A DNA stretch of 64,000 bases, from the NCBI GenBank assembly GCA_963753545.1, contig CAVWCQ010000008.1, positions 2,976,001-3,040,000 on the forward strand, given 5' to 3'. This DNA comes from CAVWCQ01 sp963753545. Its GTDB lineage: Bacteria > Chloroflexota > Anaerolineae > Aggregatilineales > Aggregatilineaceae. Shown piece after piece: positions 37,410-48,673 of this stretch (positions are counted from its first letter, which is position 1; every line of letters starts with the position of its first letter). Under the pieces are notes generated by a model. That model did no database searches. It saw only the letters and a program-made list of their open reading frames with translations, and was not told the DNA's origin. Position numbers and translations under genes: made by a program.

Positions 37410-39463
37410 TTATTTTGCTGCCCTTCGTAGTTCTACAACCGTCCCGCTCTTGCGCGGCAGCCGGACCATGATCGCGTCTGGCAAGACAGGCGTGATCTCT
37501 CCGCTAAAACAGTCTCGTCCCACCCACGTCCGCCCGCGAACAACGCCGCATCGAGCGCGACCCGCACATATCGTTCTTCGCCGCCGTTGTTCACCGCGAT
37601 CAGATAGAAGGTTTCCTCGCGGCGGAAGAGCGCCGTTGTCACCTGATCCAGTGTCGCGCGGCTCGGCACGGATACACCCAGCCAGCGATGCAGCGCGACC
37701 AGCAGCGCCGGGTCCGGTTCCACACCGAGGACAATGACACTGCCCTTGCCCCGCTTCTGCCGGAAGCCAACCGTATACCGCTGTCCCACGGGCAGGCTGA
37801 CATGTTGAGCCAGTTCATCACCCATCATGATAGCATCGTTCACCCGCTCCGCGATCAGCGGTTCGCCGGGAACGTCCTCAAAGATGAAAAACGCGCCGCT
37901 GCTCAGCGTCACCGTTTCGCCGCCCAGTCTGATCGCCAACCGCTGCGGATATCCCGCTTGCAGAATACTGTCCGGTTGTGGCAGATCGAAGATATTTACC
38001 GGGTACAGTTGTTCATCTAAAAGGGGATACTCCTGAAAGAACACCAGATTGCCGCCCGCCTGAACAATCCCATCCAGCCGCCGCTGCGCCGCTTCGTCCA
38101 GCCAATCGCCGCCCCCATAAAACAGCAAAGGGTGGGCGATCCGCCCCGTTGCCACGTCAAAACAGTCGTAATCGATATCCGCCGCATAGAGTGCCCGCCG
38201 AAGTTTCTCCCCGCTGCCCAATCGCGCTGTGCGCTCCACTACGTCAACCGTCACCGCCGTATGAACCTGTTTTTCCAGGCCGGGCGGATCGATCTCTTTG
38301 AACATCCGGATTAACTCCGCAAATTCCTCGGTCAGATGAGGCCGCAGATTGCCCCACTCATTGATCGAACTCATCAGCCAGTTGTCGCGGCTGACCAGCA
38401 TATACCAGTCCCAGCCGACAATGCCCGCCAGCAGCGCCGAGAGCGCCACCATCCGGTAATGGTTCGGCGTCAGCATCCCTACGCTGTACTGCCCGCCGTC
38501 CCAGATGCCCGCTTGTAATTCGGGGATGCAGGGCAGCGCCGAATAGCAGCGCGGATAGCGAAACACGTCGAGGAATTTCCAGTGTTCATCCGGCGACGCG
38601 CTGAATTCCTGGGCGGGATAAGCGTCCGGCCCGACCAGATCGCAGATTTGTTCCTGTTCCCGCCAGTTTTGAATATCGAAAATAGTGTAGGCGTTGACAT
38701 AGATCGGCACATCGATACCCAGCGAACGATAGGTATCCACCGTCCATTGCATGATCTGCCGGATTCCCCAGTGCCGGAAGCGCACAAAATCCAGGTAGCG
38801 GTTCAGATAACCCCGTGTTTTGATCGCCGGGCTGGTCACGGGGCGCGCCCGGTTAAAATCATCCAGCTTTGTCTCCCAGGCATCGTTTAGTGCTTCGATC
38901 CGTTGGTAGCGTTCCCGCAAGAACTCCTGGAACAGCCCCGGTGTATCCCCAAACCCTTCTTCCTTCTCGTAGATATGATGCCAGGGATCGGGTTCGTTCT
39001 CCGCCTGAAACAGGATGATCGGCCCGCCGTTGGTCGCCAGATAGGGTCGGATCACCTCCACCACCGCCGCCATATACTCGGCGGAAGCGTCCCGGAACTC
39101 TGGACTGAGCCGGTGATAGCGCACCACCCGATCCGGCAGTCCCGCGTTGTGCCACTCGGCGTACAGGTAGGGGCCGGGCCGGATCAGCAGCTTCAGATCG
39201 CTGTTCGCCACCAGTTCCAAAAATCCGGCTAAATTTCGCTGCGGATCGGTTCGCCCAGTGAAGTCGAACTGTCCCGGCGCTAGTTCGTGATAATCCCAGC
39301 ACACATAGGTCGAAAATATTGAAAAACCGAGTTCTTGAACGCGGCCCAAGAGTCGCGGCCAGATGTGTGGGTTCAAACGCCAATAGTGGATTGAGCCGCT
39401 CAAAAAGGGCAGCGACTGATCCCCAACCCATAACCGCTGTTCCGCGATCCGTACCTCAGGCAT
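37410..39463 (-). CDS. GH35-type beta-galactosidase, one 3' frameshift
   Basis: About 685 residues. N-terminal LPFLSGSIHYWRLNPHIWPRLL and FSTYVCWDYHELAPGQFDF are the classic GH35 opening; the acid/base Glu is in LFQAENEPDPW. IRPGPYLYAEWHNAGLP is also diagnostic. The C-terminus as read diverges after ALFAGGRG; a frame change near 37515 restores DCFSGEITPVLPDAIMVRLP and a stop at 37410. No signal peptide. Last gene of the large minus operon. It would release beta-galactosyl residues, for example from xyloglucan or galactomannan side chains. Confidence 0.87.
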
Positions 39464-40640
39464 GCTGTTGCCCCCAGGTGTCCATCAGGAACCACATCCC
39501 GCGCGTGTGATGCGTGGACTGATCGCCTGACATGGTGTAATCGTAGTAGGGGTCCCATGACCAGAAGCCCCACTGCGCCCCAGCCTGATCGCTGTAAGGG
39601 TGCTGGCTGCCGGGGACAACCTGAGTAGTCAAGGAGTAACGGAAAGCGCGCAGGGCAGAGTCCAAATAAGCCGCTTCGCGGGTGACCAGGTGCAGCCGCA
39701 GCAGGGCTATGCCAATATTGGGAATATCACCCGGCCCAATCGTTGGCATTACCACGTGCCCGTCTCGATCAATCGTCATCGGCCATGCACCGTTTGGGCG
39801 CTGGATACCGATATGCCAGTCGGCAAAGCGGCGGGCAGCGTTCAGAAAGTCCTCGCGTCCGGTCAGTTCGTGTAGGAATACCAGCCCGCGCAGTTCATCC
39901 GCCGCCAGATCGGTGTTGTAGTATTCGTCTTCAATCAGATAAAACGCGCCGTTCTGCGCCTGAATCTGGAGGCCATGCTCGCCCCAGCGAACGGCCTCAT
40001 CCACCCACAGTGGTTCGCCGCGTGTCTTGCCTAACATCAGGTTGGCTTCAACGGCGCGCCCCCACGAATCCCAGCCATGCTGAATCCAGCAGCCGCCGGA
40101 AAGGGAATAACGCGGGGCAAAATTGTGCCGTCGCGCCTGGATCAGATAGCGCCCACTCTGCACGGCTCGCTCCATCCATACCGTTTTCCCGGTGCGTTTG
40201 TGCAGCGCTAAACAGGTGAGAACTTCTTCGCTAGCAAACTTGGTCCACAGATGATCAGTCGCCTCCCCATCCCGCACGCCGCCCGCCACTACCGCCATTG
40301 GGTGATCGATTACGTGCCGCTTGTAGAACCATTCGGCTGCCCGTTCCGCCATATCCAACAAAACGGGATCCTGATAGCGATCATAAGCGGTTATCATCTG
40401 CCAGGGCGCGATAAAATTCACCGTCTGCGGCGGTTCAAAATACTGATCGGGGGCGCGGTAAAACCCGTGAAAAGCCCCAACCTCCGGATCAAACTGCCGC
40501 GTTAGCCATTCGTAGGTCGCGGCGCGCGCGCGTTTTTCAAGATCAGGGAAGGAGAAATCCGGCGGCGACTCGACTGCCAGATTCAACGCAATCGGAAGGC
40601 CCCAATCCTGCGGTGACACGACACCGATTTGCAAACTCAT
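39456..40640 (-). CDS. Putative (alpha/alpha)6-barrel carbohydrate-active protein, family not recognised
   Basis: 394 residues from ATG 40640; the longer frame upstream is a shadow of the GH2 gene. Sequence shows repeated helix pairs with aromatic residues: AATYEWLTRQFDPEVGAFHGFYRAP, WQMITAYDRYQDPVLLDMAERAAEWFY, LWTKFASEEVLTCLALHKRTG, GGCWIQHGWDSWGRAVEANLM (all within separate repeats). This pattern fits the six-hairpin toroids of GH88/105, GH127-like and epimerase families. The catalytic residues are not identifiable. The start overlaps the GH2 stop (ATGA) and the end overlaps the GH35 start by 8 bases, so the three are tightly coupled and likely act on the same glycan. Confidence 0.65.
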   Translation of the reverse strand: MSLQIGVVSPQDWGLPIALNLAVESPPDFSFPDLEKRARAATYEWLTRQFDPEVGAFHGFYRAPDQYFEPPQTVNFIAPWQMITAYDRYQDPVLLDMAERAAEWFYKRHVIDHPMAVVAGGVRDGEATDHLWTKFASEEVLTCLALHKRTGKTVWMERAVQSGRYLIQARRHNFAPRYSLSGGCWIQHGWDSWGRAVEANLMLGKTRGEPLWVDEAVRWGEHGLQIQAQNGAFYLIEDEYYNTDLAADELRGLVFLHELTGREDFLNAARRFADWHIGIQRPNGAWPMTIDRDGHVVMPTIGPGDIPNIGIALLRLHLVTREAAYLDSALRAFRYSLTTQVVPGSQHPYSDQAGAQWGFWSWDPYYDYTMSGDQSTHHTRGMWFLMDTWGQQHA

Positions 40641-43290
40641 GATGGCATCCCCAATGATTTGAGCAGATTCAAAAGCAGCCAGCGCCCTGCTAAATGATCG
40701 ATCAGTCCCTGCGGCTGATCGCCCATGCCGCCCTGGAAGCGCAGCGTCGAAGCGATCAGCTTTCCGCTGCCGACCCTGGCCTCGACCAGATAATCGGACA
40801 GGACAAACTGCCGCGCATCCAGCCGCCGCAGCAGAGGGCGAAAATCGGTTACATCGGAAAGTGTGTTTTGCAGCGCATCCGGCAGCAGCGCCCAATCGGT
40901 TGCCAGCCCATAAAACTGCAAATCGACGTAGCCATGATGTGGCATTGCGGTCAGGGAGGGGTGGATGATTTTGATCGCTTCCCGCCAGAAGGGCTGCTCG
41001 ACAGTGGGCAGCGGATGGTTCCCTTGCTGAAGCAGCAGCACCGCTCCGCCGCTGTGCAGATAAGAAATAATTCTGGCGTGAGCGTGCTCGTGATCAGGGT
41101 GGTGATATCCGGCGTGATCCGGTCCACCTGCCGCGCCGCCAGCCGCAGATCGTCCAGCCGATCCAGGGAGCCAGACGGATCGTAGATCGCGATTCCCTCA
41201 GGCCATTTGTTACCTGCGGGAAAACCCACAGGGGCCACTCGTTGGAAAGGGTCTGATCCGGCAGTTCCAACGTCAACCTCAGCCACAGCGAAATGGCATG
41301 ATCAACCAGCGGCGCGTCAAACAGCACACTGCCAACGGATCGCGGTCCGCCGCCCACGATTGGTCCCTCGATGATCTGGGAGTCTTCCGCCAGCCTCGCC
41401 CCGCGCTCGTCTTCTACCCGCCAGGAAAGCGTTCCACCGGGTAACGTCTGCCCGGCGTGAGATAGAATCACAACCAGCGCGATATGCTGTCCGGCGGCGA
41501 AACTGGTCGGTTCAAAAGGAGCGGGACGATCACCGCCTCGTGTCCAGCGCCGCGCCCGCCCGCGACCGATCAGCAGCACCGTATCCGCATTGAAGCGGCG
41601 GAAGTCAGCGGGGGGATACTTGGCGCGGTTCTGATCATCGAACATGGAGGACGTCGACAGCGGCGTATTCCGTATGCTCGTAACGACATACCCGCCCAAC
41701 CCATCGCGGGCGCGCGTCCGTTCGAGGATCGTCTTGCGGATCATGAAGGACTGCTGGCGAGACAGGCGCACCAGTTCCGGCGCGCTCAGGCCCAAATTCA
41801 TCTGTCTCATGCGCTCGATCTGCTGGCTGTAGGCCAGTTTGCTCAGGGGATGGATCGGGTTCTGTTCAGTGGCCCACCACGGTAGTTCGCCGCCATAGAG
41901 TACCCGCAGTTCCGCCGGATCGCGGTAATCGTCAGCGTCGCAGAATTCGCCAAAGATGAGCGGTCGAGGGCTGCGCCAATCTCGGTGAAAGTGATTGAGC
42001 AGCGGCTCGAAAAACTGGATATCGGCGTAAAAGTGATAGTCGTCAAAATCCGCCAGATCACCCAGGTAGCCGTAAGCCTCGCCGGAGCCGCTGTTATCGC
42101 AGAACAGGACACTATCCACCCCGCCGCGCACAATCTCGTTCAAATTGGCAATCCAGGCTGGATCGACGTTTTTTTCCAATTCACAGCCGAGACTGTAGAT
42201 CACCACCGATGGGTGGTGATGCACCTGAGCCATGATCTGAGCGTACTCAACCGGAGTGTGAGCGCGCAGGGTGTCAGACAATTCGGGCAGCCACAGCGGC
42301 AGTTCCAACCAGAGCAGCATCCCCTCTTCGTCGGCTATGTCGAAATAGAGCGGCGACGGCACGTAGAGGCACAGCTTGACCATGTTATAGCCAAGTTCTC
42401 GCACCCGGCGGAACTCGTCTCGAATGGTTGCTTCGTCCGGCGCGGGGCACAGAATATCAGGATACCAGCCCCAATTCAACACACCGCGCAGGCAGATCGG
42501 CCCATCGTTGAAGAGCAGTTGATTGCCTTCATGCGTCAGTTCGCGGAAGCCGATCATCCGGCAGGCACGGGCAGCAGGCTTGCCGTCCACTTCCAGCACG
42601 ATTTCAACGGTATAACGAGCAGGCAAGTCAGGATCCCATAGGAGGGTCTGTTCAACCAGCAGATCAGCGGCAAGCCGTTTTGCTGCCTCTCCGCGCCAAA
42701 CGGCAACTTCTCGTCCACCGAAATCAAGCACACGGATAACGGCTTCTCCCCCGTCGAAGATCGTGAGTTCCCGCCAACACGCTAATGCGCCCTGAGACAT
42801 CCGCTTTGACATGGATTTCGCTCAGCGCCGGGCCAGGGAAAGCGACCAACCGCGCAGGCTGCCAGATGCCGCCAAACATCAACGCCACATCGGGCAAAAA
42901 TCCGACCAGGGATTCGCGCAGCGGAAATCGTTCGCCAATGTTGGTAACAGCGACGGTGATCGCGTTCTCCGCGCCGGGCCGGATCGCCTCTGTGACATCG
43001 AGGGCGAAAGCCGTCCAGGCCCCGCTATGTGATCCGGCGGGCTGACCGTTCACGCTCACTTCGGCATAGTAACTCACTGCATCGAACTGAATCTGAACGC
43101 GCTGCCCTTGCCAATCGGCGGGAACAAACACGGTGCGGCTGTAATAAGCTGGACCCTCAACCCGCCGCGCATATCCCTGAGCTTCCCACGTGCCAGGAAC
43201 CTGGATCGGACCAGATTGATCGCCCAGCCGGAACTGCCAGAGGCCATCTAAGGCAACTGTATTGGCTAAATCATTTTCCCAAAACTGCAT
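40637..43290 (-). CDS. GH2 family glycosidase, frameshifted
   Basis: About 880 residues in three pieces. The N-terminal sugar-binding jelly roll has LDGLWQFRLGDQSGPIQVPGTWEAQGYARR and AVSYYAEVSVNGQPAGSHSGAW; then the immunoglobulin-like domain and barrel: GFRELTHEGNQLLFNDGPICLRGVLNW, HHPSVVIYSLGCELEKN (acid/base Glu expected near here), PLIFGEFCDADDYRDP (nucleophile Glu in GEF). Breaks occur near 42770, 41210 and 41060. The last ~150 residues (VDLQFYGLATDWALLPDAL onward) form an extra C-terminal domain. Specificity (beta-galactosidase, -mannosidase or -glucuronidase) cannot be assigned. Confidence 0.85.
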
Positions 43291-43311
43291 CGTTAACCCT
43301 CATTCAAGCCC

Positions 43312-45636
43312 TCACTCGGCTGAGAGCAGCCGGGGCCAGACGAACAGCGCAACAAGCGCAGCAGCGGCATACAGCCCCGCGCCCACCCAAAGCGCTGCCG
43401 AAAATCCAACCGCGACCGCCAGTGCCATCGCTGCCGCCGATCCCAAAACGGATGTCACGGCATTTGCGCCCCAGAAGGCGGCTACCCCGCGTGGATCGGT
43501 CTGGTTGGCGATGCGTAAACCGCTGGGGAAAGGCATACCCATCAGGAAACCCAGGGGGAGCAGTGCCGCAGCAGTCACCGCCAGCCGTGCGCCAAATCCG
43601 AAGGGCAGTGCCCAATTCACCAGGGCCACGAACAGCACGGGCGACAGCGCGACGATCAACGCGATGAGTATGCCAATGATTGCCACAAGACGCGGCAGGA
43701 GTTTTATCCCCAGGCGGCTGCTTGCCAGACTACCCAATCCGCCGCCGACCAGCAGCGCGCCGATCACCGCTGCTAACCCGGCAGCAGGCTGCCCAATCAG
43801 CAGGTTAAAGCGCTGGATCAGCGGTACTTCGACCAGCATGAATGCCGCGCCCAACAGCGCGAAATAGGGCACGAGGCTGGCTCGAACCCACTGGCGGCGA
43901 TCCTTCCGCACGAAGAAAAAGATCGACCAGGAGAGGTAGACAAAAACCAACGCCCCCGCAATAAACAGCAGTTCGGTCAGTTGATCGGGCATACCGGGCA
44001 CAAACTGAAAGAAGAAGGGCCAATTGTCGGTAGTTGGCTCATAATTGTACTGGTCGGCGTTAGCTTTGACGTAGTCGTCCAGCGTCATCGCCCCTACCGA
44101 CAGCGCATCCAACCCGATTTCCTGGTAAATGGGCAGATAGAGCAGGCCCGCGCTGCGCAGGTGAGCCTGCGTGACATAGTTATTCACCATTGCCCCGGAC
44201 CACGGCTGCCGCGTCACGACCAATACGGAGGTTCGGGTCTGGGGATCTCCGCCCGTCAGCGTGGCCAGCGATACATGCTGTAGCGCATTTTGCAGCGACA
44301 TTCCCTGCCCTTCCAGCATATCCAGCGCAGCAACCAGCAGCCGTATTCCCTCGATGCCCTGGTGCGCGACAAAGCCGATCCGCCCGTTATCCGTCAGATG
44401 ATCCCAATACGCCTCAAACGCTTCTTTGGTAAAAATGTAATTCTCCGAAAGCGCCGATGTGCCGGGCGCTGCTGCCTGGCTGTAGACCAGATTGGCGTAA
44501 ATCAGGTCATAGTGATCTTTGCTGTGTTCGACATAGTGGCGGGCGTCCATTGCCTCAGCCGTTACCCCGTCCAGATCAAAGATGCCGCCGTTGTAATCGG
44601 CGTAATCCCGCGTCAGATCGATCATCAGCGGGTTAATCTCAACCGCGTCAATCGACTTCGCCCCGGCGAGGTGGGCCATCAACACATCCTGGCCCGCACC
44701 AGCTCCCAAAATCAGCACATTTTGCGTCGTATCGGGAGTGATGGTAAACGGCAAAAAAGCGACTTCCCCGGTCAGCCATGCCACGTCCTGATCATTGCCG
44801 GTGTAACGAACCATCGTGCTGCCCGCCCCGGCGTCAGTGAAGATGTAGCGCACCGACTCATCGCTTGTTTCCACGACATCCAACCGGGCGAATGGCCCCC
44901 AGCGGGTTTCGATGATGCGCGCCTCTGGGTCTTTCAGGACTGTCATGAGGGTTTTATCGGGTGGGGCGTCCTTGAGTTTTTTGGGAGAGAACTCCAGCCA
45001 TCCTGCCGCCTGATTGGTAATGAGCACGACGATCAACAGCCCTGTCACCACGCCCGCGCCGATCTGAAAGCGGCGGTTGCGCCCCATGACAGCCAGCAGG
45101 ACGGCGATCAGCGCACAGAAAATCGCCAGGGCGATCAGGGTATCAAACGCGCCCAGCCAGGAGATCGCCACAAGGGCAAACAGCAGTCCTGCCACAGCAC
45201 CGATCAAGTCCGCACCGTAGAGGACGCTGCTCGCCTTGGAAAAGTTGTTAAAAAGGGACGCCGATACAAAGCCTAGGCCGACAAATGGCAGCAGGGCTGC
45301 TGTAAAGGCAACCGCTTTCAGAGAGGCGGAGCGAAGCTGCGACAGGATCAGGACCGCCCCGACCAGCAGAAGGGCGACAAGCAATGCCGCCCGTGCCAGA
45401 TCGGACCAGTCGGCGATACCATCTCGCCGCAGGATGATCGCCGCCAGTGCCGCACCTACGCCCAACCCGGCTACGGCAGTCGAGACGATGAGGAACACAT
45501 AGTGATATTGAAAAATCAGCGAAAACAGCCGCGTGAGCGCGATTTCGTAGGCCAGCCCGATGGCAGAGAGCATAAAGATCACCGGGATCGCCCAGGTTGT
45601 TTGCCCGGTTTGTGGTTGCGTTGATTGCTTGCTCAT
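43312..45636 (-). CDS. Membrane-embedded spermidine-synthase-like (SAM-binding) protein
   Basis: 774 residues, intact. An N-terminal set of about seven to eight helices (residues 15-215, including LSAIGLAYEIALTRLFSLIFQYHYVF), a soluble spermidine-synthase-type Rossmann domain and a second group of about eight helices (from residue 540). The SAM site motif is NVLILGAGAGQDVLMAHLAGA followed by IDAVEINP; the family's acidic active-site loop is near YDLIYANLVYSQAAAPG. Such proteins are widespread and mostly uncharacterised. It sits between GH2 and a CUT1 permease in the same operon, suggesting a modification or transport-linked task rather than polyamine synthesis. Function unknown. Confidence 0.8.
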   Translation of the reverse strand: MSKQSTQPQTGQTTWAIPVIFMLSAIGLAYEIALTRLFSLIFQYHYVFLIVSTAVAGLGVGAALAAIILRRDGIADWSDLARAALLVALLLVGAVLILSQLRSASLKAVAFTAALLPFVGLGFVSASLFNNFSKASSVLYGADLIGAVAGLLFALVAISWLGAFDTLIALAIFCALIAVLLAVMGRNRRFQIGAGVVTGLLIVVLITNQAAGWLEFSPKKLKDAPPDKTLMTVLKDPEARIIETRWGPFARLDVVETSDESVRYIFTDAGAGSTMVRYTGNDQDVAWLTGEVAFLPFTITPDTTQNVLILGAGAGQDVLMAHLAGAKSIDAVEINPLMIDLTRDYADYNGGIFDLDGVTAEAMDARHYVEHSKDHYDLIYANLVYSQAAAPGTSALSENYIFTKEAFEAYWDHLTDNGRIGFVAHQGIEGIRLLVAALDMLEGQGMSLQNALQHVSLATLTGGDPQTRTSVLVVTRQPWSGAMVNNYVTQAHLRSAGLLYLPIYQEIGLDALSVGAMTLDDYVKANADQYNYEPTTDNWPFFFQFVPGMPDQLTELLFIAGALVFVYLSWSIFFFVRKDRRQWVRASLVPYFALLGAAFMLVEVPLIQRFNLLIGQPAAGLAAVIGALLVGGGLGSLASSRLGIKLLPRLVAIIGILIALIVALSPVLFVALVNWALPFGFGARLAVTAAALLPLGFLMGMPFPSGLRIANQTDPRGVAAFWGANAVTSVLGSAAAMALAVAVGFSAALWVGAGLYAAAALVALFVWPRLLSAE

Positions 45637-45673
45637 TATTTCTCGCGATCAAAAAGTATAGCGCCGCTCAATT

Positions 45674-47625
45674 TTACCCCTTTATCCCGCTCATCTGGAT
45701 CCCTTCGATGAAGTAACGCTGGGCGAAAAAGAAGATCAGGATCATCGGCAGAATGGCAATCATACCAGCAGCCATCAGCCAGTGGAAGTTGTATACATAC
45801 TGCCCCTTAAAGAACGCCAACCCCAGAGACACCGTGAAATTCTTGACGTTATTGACGTAAACAAAAGGCTCAAAGAAGGCGTTCCAGTGCCACCAGAAGG
45901 TGAATATGCCAATCGTCGCCAGCGCGGGCTTGCTCAGCGGCAGCATGATATGCCACAACAACTGGGGCGTATTCGCTCCATCAATGCGCGCCGCGTCCTC
46001 CAATTCGACCGGGATGCTCGTGAAGAACTGCCGCAGCAGGAAGATGAGGAAGGCGTTGCCAAAGAAGGACCGGATAAACAGAGGCCAGAGAGTGTTGAGC
46101 ATGCCCAGTTTGTCAAAAATCTCGTAGGTCGGGATCAGCAGCACCGGGAAGGGCAGCATCATGGTCGACAGCATCAGGACAAACAGGATATTTTTGCCGG
46201 GGGCACGCAGCCGGGCAAAGGCGTAGGCCACAATAATCACCGAGAAGTAGTGCCCGATGAGATTGAGCAGCACGATCAGCGCCGAGTTCTTGAAAAAGGT
46301 CAGGAAGTCGCCCCGCCCAAATCCTTCGCCATCACCTCCTGGTAGTTTTCGTAGCGGAGGCGAGGGGTTAGGACACGTTCCAACGATTTGCTGTTGACGT
46401 CGAAGGCAGCACTAAGAGCCGTCAGCGGGATGACGAGGGCGCGGTTGTCTCGTTCCCCCAGAATTACCACTTTGATCTTTTTGCCGTCCTGATCGTAATC
46501 ATCAACATAACGAACCGGCACGCTATCAACCGTCTTAACAAACGGCTCCCCCAGACCCTTGCTCACCGGGGCAAGCCGCAGCGTACTGGCCTTGTCCACG
46601 GGGATGACAAACGAGTGCGTTGTTCGTTCGACTAAAACGAGCACTTCCTGGGTTGAGTTGTCATCCAGTTTAACGGTGTCAACGGTCATGTCCCCATCAT
46701 TAATCCGGCGTGTCTCCCGTTCTCCCTGGAACTGGGTGTTGCTGACGACAAAACCGTATTTGAGCGCCTCATCCATATCCATGATTGGTTGCCACGCCTC
46801 GACGCTGGCGACCACGTATTTTTCATCTTCCGGATGGCCCTGCAAGCTGTAAACTTCCAGTTCGGACCCGGATACAGGCATAAATACAGGGTTCACAGGC
46901 ACATCTTCAGCCACCAGGAGCGCCGAGTTGGCAATATTCTTATCTCCGACAACGGTTCGCTGGGTTTCCGGCCCAACCTGAACATAGGTCGATCCGGGCT
47001 CAAGTTCGCGACCCATAAAGCTGTAATCACCGATCTGGTTTTTGGCGCGCTTCCCGGCATTTAACTCATCGAGGGGCATCCGCTGGGCTGTTTCGCGCAG
47101 CGTATCCAAAGAGGCAACGACCAGGTTGTCACCATCGCGGGCCAGCGCAACAACACTCTGAACCTCACCACCGGACCAGGAACGAACATTGAAGATCATG
47201 TCGTCATATGTCTTGGACTTCGCATTGCTCAGTTGATCCGCTGGAACGGAGTAAAGTTGATCGATCTTCGACACGTCTACCGCTGTGGTATAGCGCCGCG
47301 TGCCAATTTCGATCACTTCAACCTGCTTTCCGTTATGGTTGACGTGCCACAGGGGGAAATCTTTAGCGGTTGTGCCCGCCTGCTTTTGCTGCCATTCGGA
47401 GGGAATCCAGATGGTTGGGCGAACCAGAATTTGCCATTCCGGTTTGAGGCTGGCAGACAGCATCCAGAACAGCGGGAAGATCATGACGAGTGCGCCCACC
47501 AGCAAAATGCTGTAGCTGATGATCCGGCCTATCCAACGCCGTTGGGTAAGGGTCATAGTGACGCGCCGCGCCCGCCGCGTTGGGAGCGCCTTTGTTTGTT
47601 TCTGAGTTTGTGCTGCTTCGCCCAT
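45674..47625 (-). CDS. Carbohydrate ABC transporter permease (MalG type) with ~330-residue extracytoplasmic insertion, one frameshift
   Basis: About 650 residues, against ~280 for a normal MalG. The first helix is SYSILLVGALVMIFPLFWML; the family's SLKPEWQI follows. Then about 330 residues rich in beta-strand sequence (VEVIEIGTRRYTTAVDV, TQRTVVGDKNIANSALLVAEDV, SVPVRYVDDYDQDGKK) are inserted before NYQEVMAKDLG, where normal MalG resumes. The core has AYAFARLRAPGKNILF and EDAARIDGANTPQLLWHIMLP. A break near 46300 separates insert and core helices. The position after helix 1 puts the insert on the outer face, where it could contact the binding protein. Starts 2 bases after the MalF stop. Confidence 0.87.
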
Positions 47626-47627
47626 GT

Positions 47628-48539
47628 CTACTTGACCTCCGATTCGTAGTAGACCCACATCGTCGAGGAACGGAAGACCAGGAGAGTGAAGAACATGATG
47701 ATAACGAAGAGCACCCAGGCCAGCGCCGACGCATAACCAAAGTTGCCGAACTCGAAGGCCTGCTTATACAGATTCAGCATATAAGTCAGGGTCGCGTCAT
47801 CAGGCCCGCCGCGTGTGATAATCCACGGCCCCTCGAAAATCTGGAACGAGCCAATGAGCGCCAGCACAACGTTGAAGAAAATCGTAGGACTGAGCATGGG
47901 GATCGTAATATGCCAGAATTTCGCCCAGGGGCCGCCCCCGTCTACGTCTACCGCTTCGTACAACTCTTGCGGGATGCCTTTCAGCCCAGCGAGGTAAATC
48001 ACAATCTGACCGCCAATCGTCCACCAGCTCATAAAGATGATCGTGATCAGCGCCCAGTCCTTGTCGAATGCCCATCCAGGACCATCAATGCCGATATAAC
48101 CGAGCAGAGTATTGATCAAACCGTACTGCGGATTAAAGACATAGAGCCACAAAACAGCGACCGCAACAGGACTGACCACGGAGGGCAGAAAATAGATCGT
48201 TCGCCAAAAGCTGACAAGCCGGATTTTCTGGGCCAGCAGCATCGCAATACCAATAGCAATGATGGTGCTGCCGGGAACGCTGCCCAGCACATATAGGCCA
48301 GTCACTTTGATTGACTGCCAAAAATCTTTGTCATGCGCCATTCGCTGGAAGTTATCGAACTGCGCAAAAGTCGGCTCGCGCCCAACCAGATAATGCGTGA
48401 ATGACAGGTAAAACGAGCGAAAAGCAGGATAGGCAATGAACACGCAAAAGCCGATCAACCACGGCGAAATCATCAGATAAAATGTGAGGGCTTCGCGCCG
48501 CGCAGATGAACTCATTTTCAGTGGTTTCGGTAAGTTCAT
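47628..48539 (-). CDS. Carbohydrate ABC transporter permease (MalF/CUT1 type)
   Basis: 303 residues, intact, about six helices (FYLMISPWLIGFCVFIAYPAF first). The EAA loop reads ELYEAVDVDGGGPWAKFWHITIPML, and ITRGGPDDATLTYMLNLYK is the usual C-terminal segment. It partners the MalG-type protein encoded just downstream and the binding protein just upstream. No ATPase gene is linked. Confidence 0.93.
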   Translation of the reverse strand: MNLPKPLKMSSSARREALTFYLMISPWLIGFCVFIAYPAFRSFYLSFTHYLVGREPTFAQFDNFQRMAHDKDFWQSIKVTGLYVLGSVPGSTIIAIGIAMLLAQKIRLVSFWRTIYFLPSVVSPVAVAVLWLYVFNPQYGLINTLLGYIGIDGPGWAFDKDWALITIIFMSWWTIGGQIVIYLAGLKGIPQELYEAVDVDGGGPWAKFWHITIPMLSPTIFFNVVLALIGSFQIFEGPWIITRGGPDDATLTYMLNLYKQAFEFGNFGYASALAWVLFVIIMFFTLLVFRSSTMWVYYESEVK

Positions 48540-48622
48540 GATTTCTCCTTCCTGACGACACCACTTATTTCTAAAAATAGTCGGGAACGGTTCTTTTTTA
48601 AGGTTCTTTTGACTGAACAGAA

Positions 48623-48650
48623 TGCCGGGGCAAGATAATTTGCCCCGGCA
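48623..48650 (-). terminator. Intercistronic hairpin after binding-protein gene
   Basis: TGCCGGGGCAA / TTGCCCCGGCA, an 11-bp perfect stem with a 6-base loop, between the binding-protein gene and its permease gene. No U-tract, so it is more likely a 3' mRNA stabiliser/attenuator like the element between malE and malF. Confidence 0.65.
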
Positions 48651-48673
48651 GCAACAGAGTCGGACTTTGTCAG

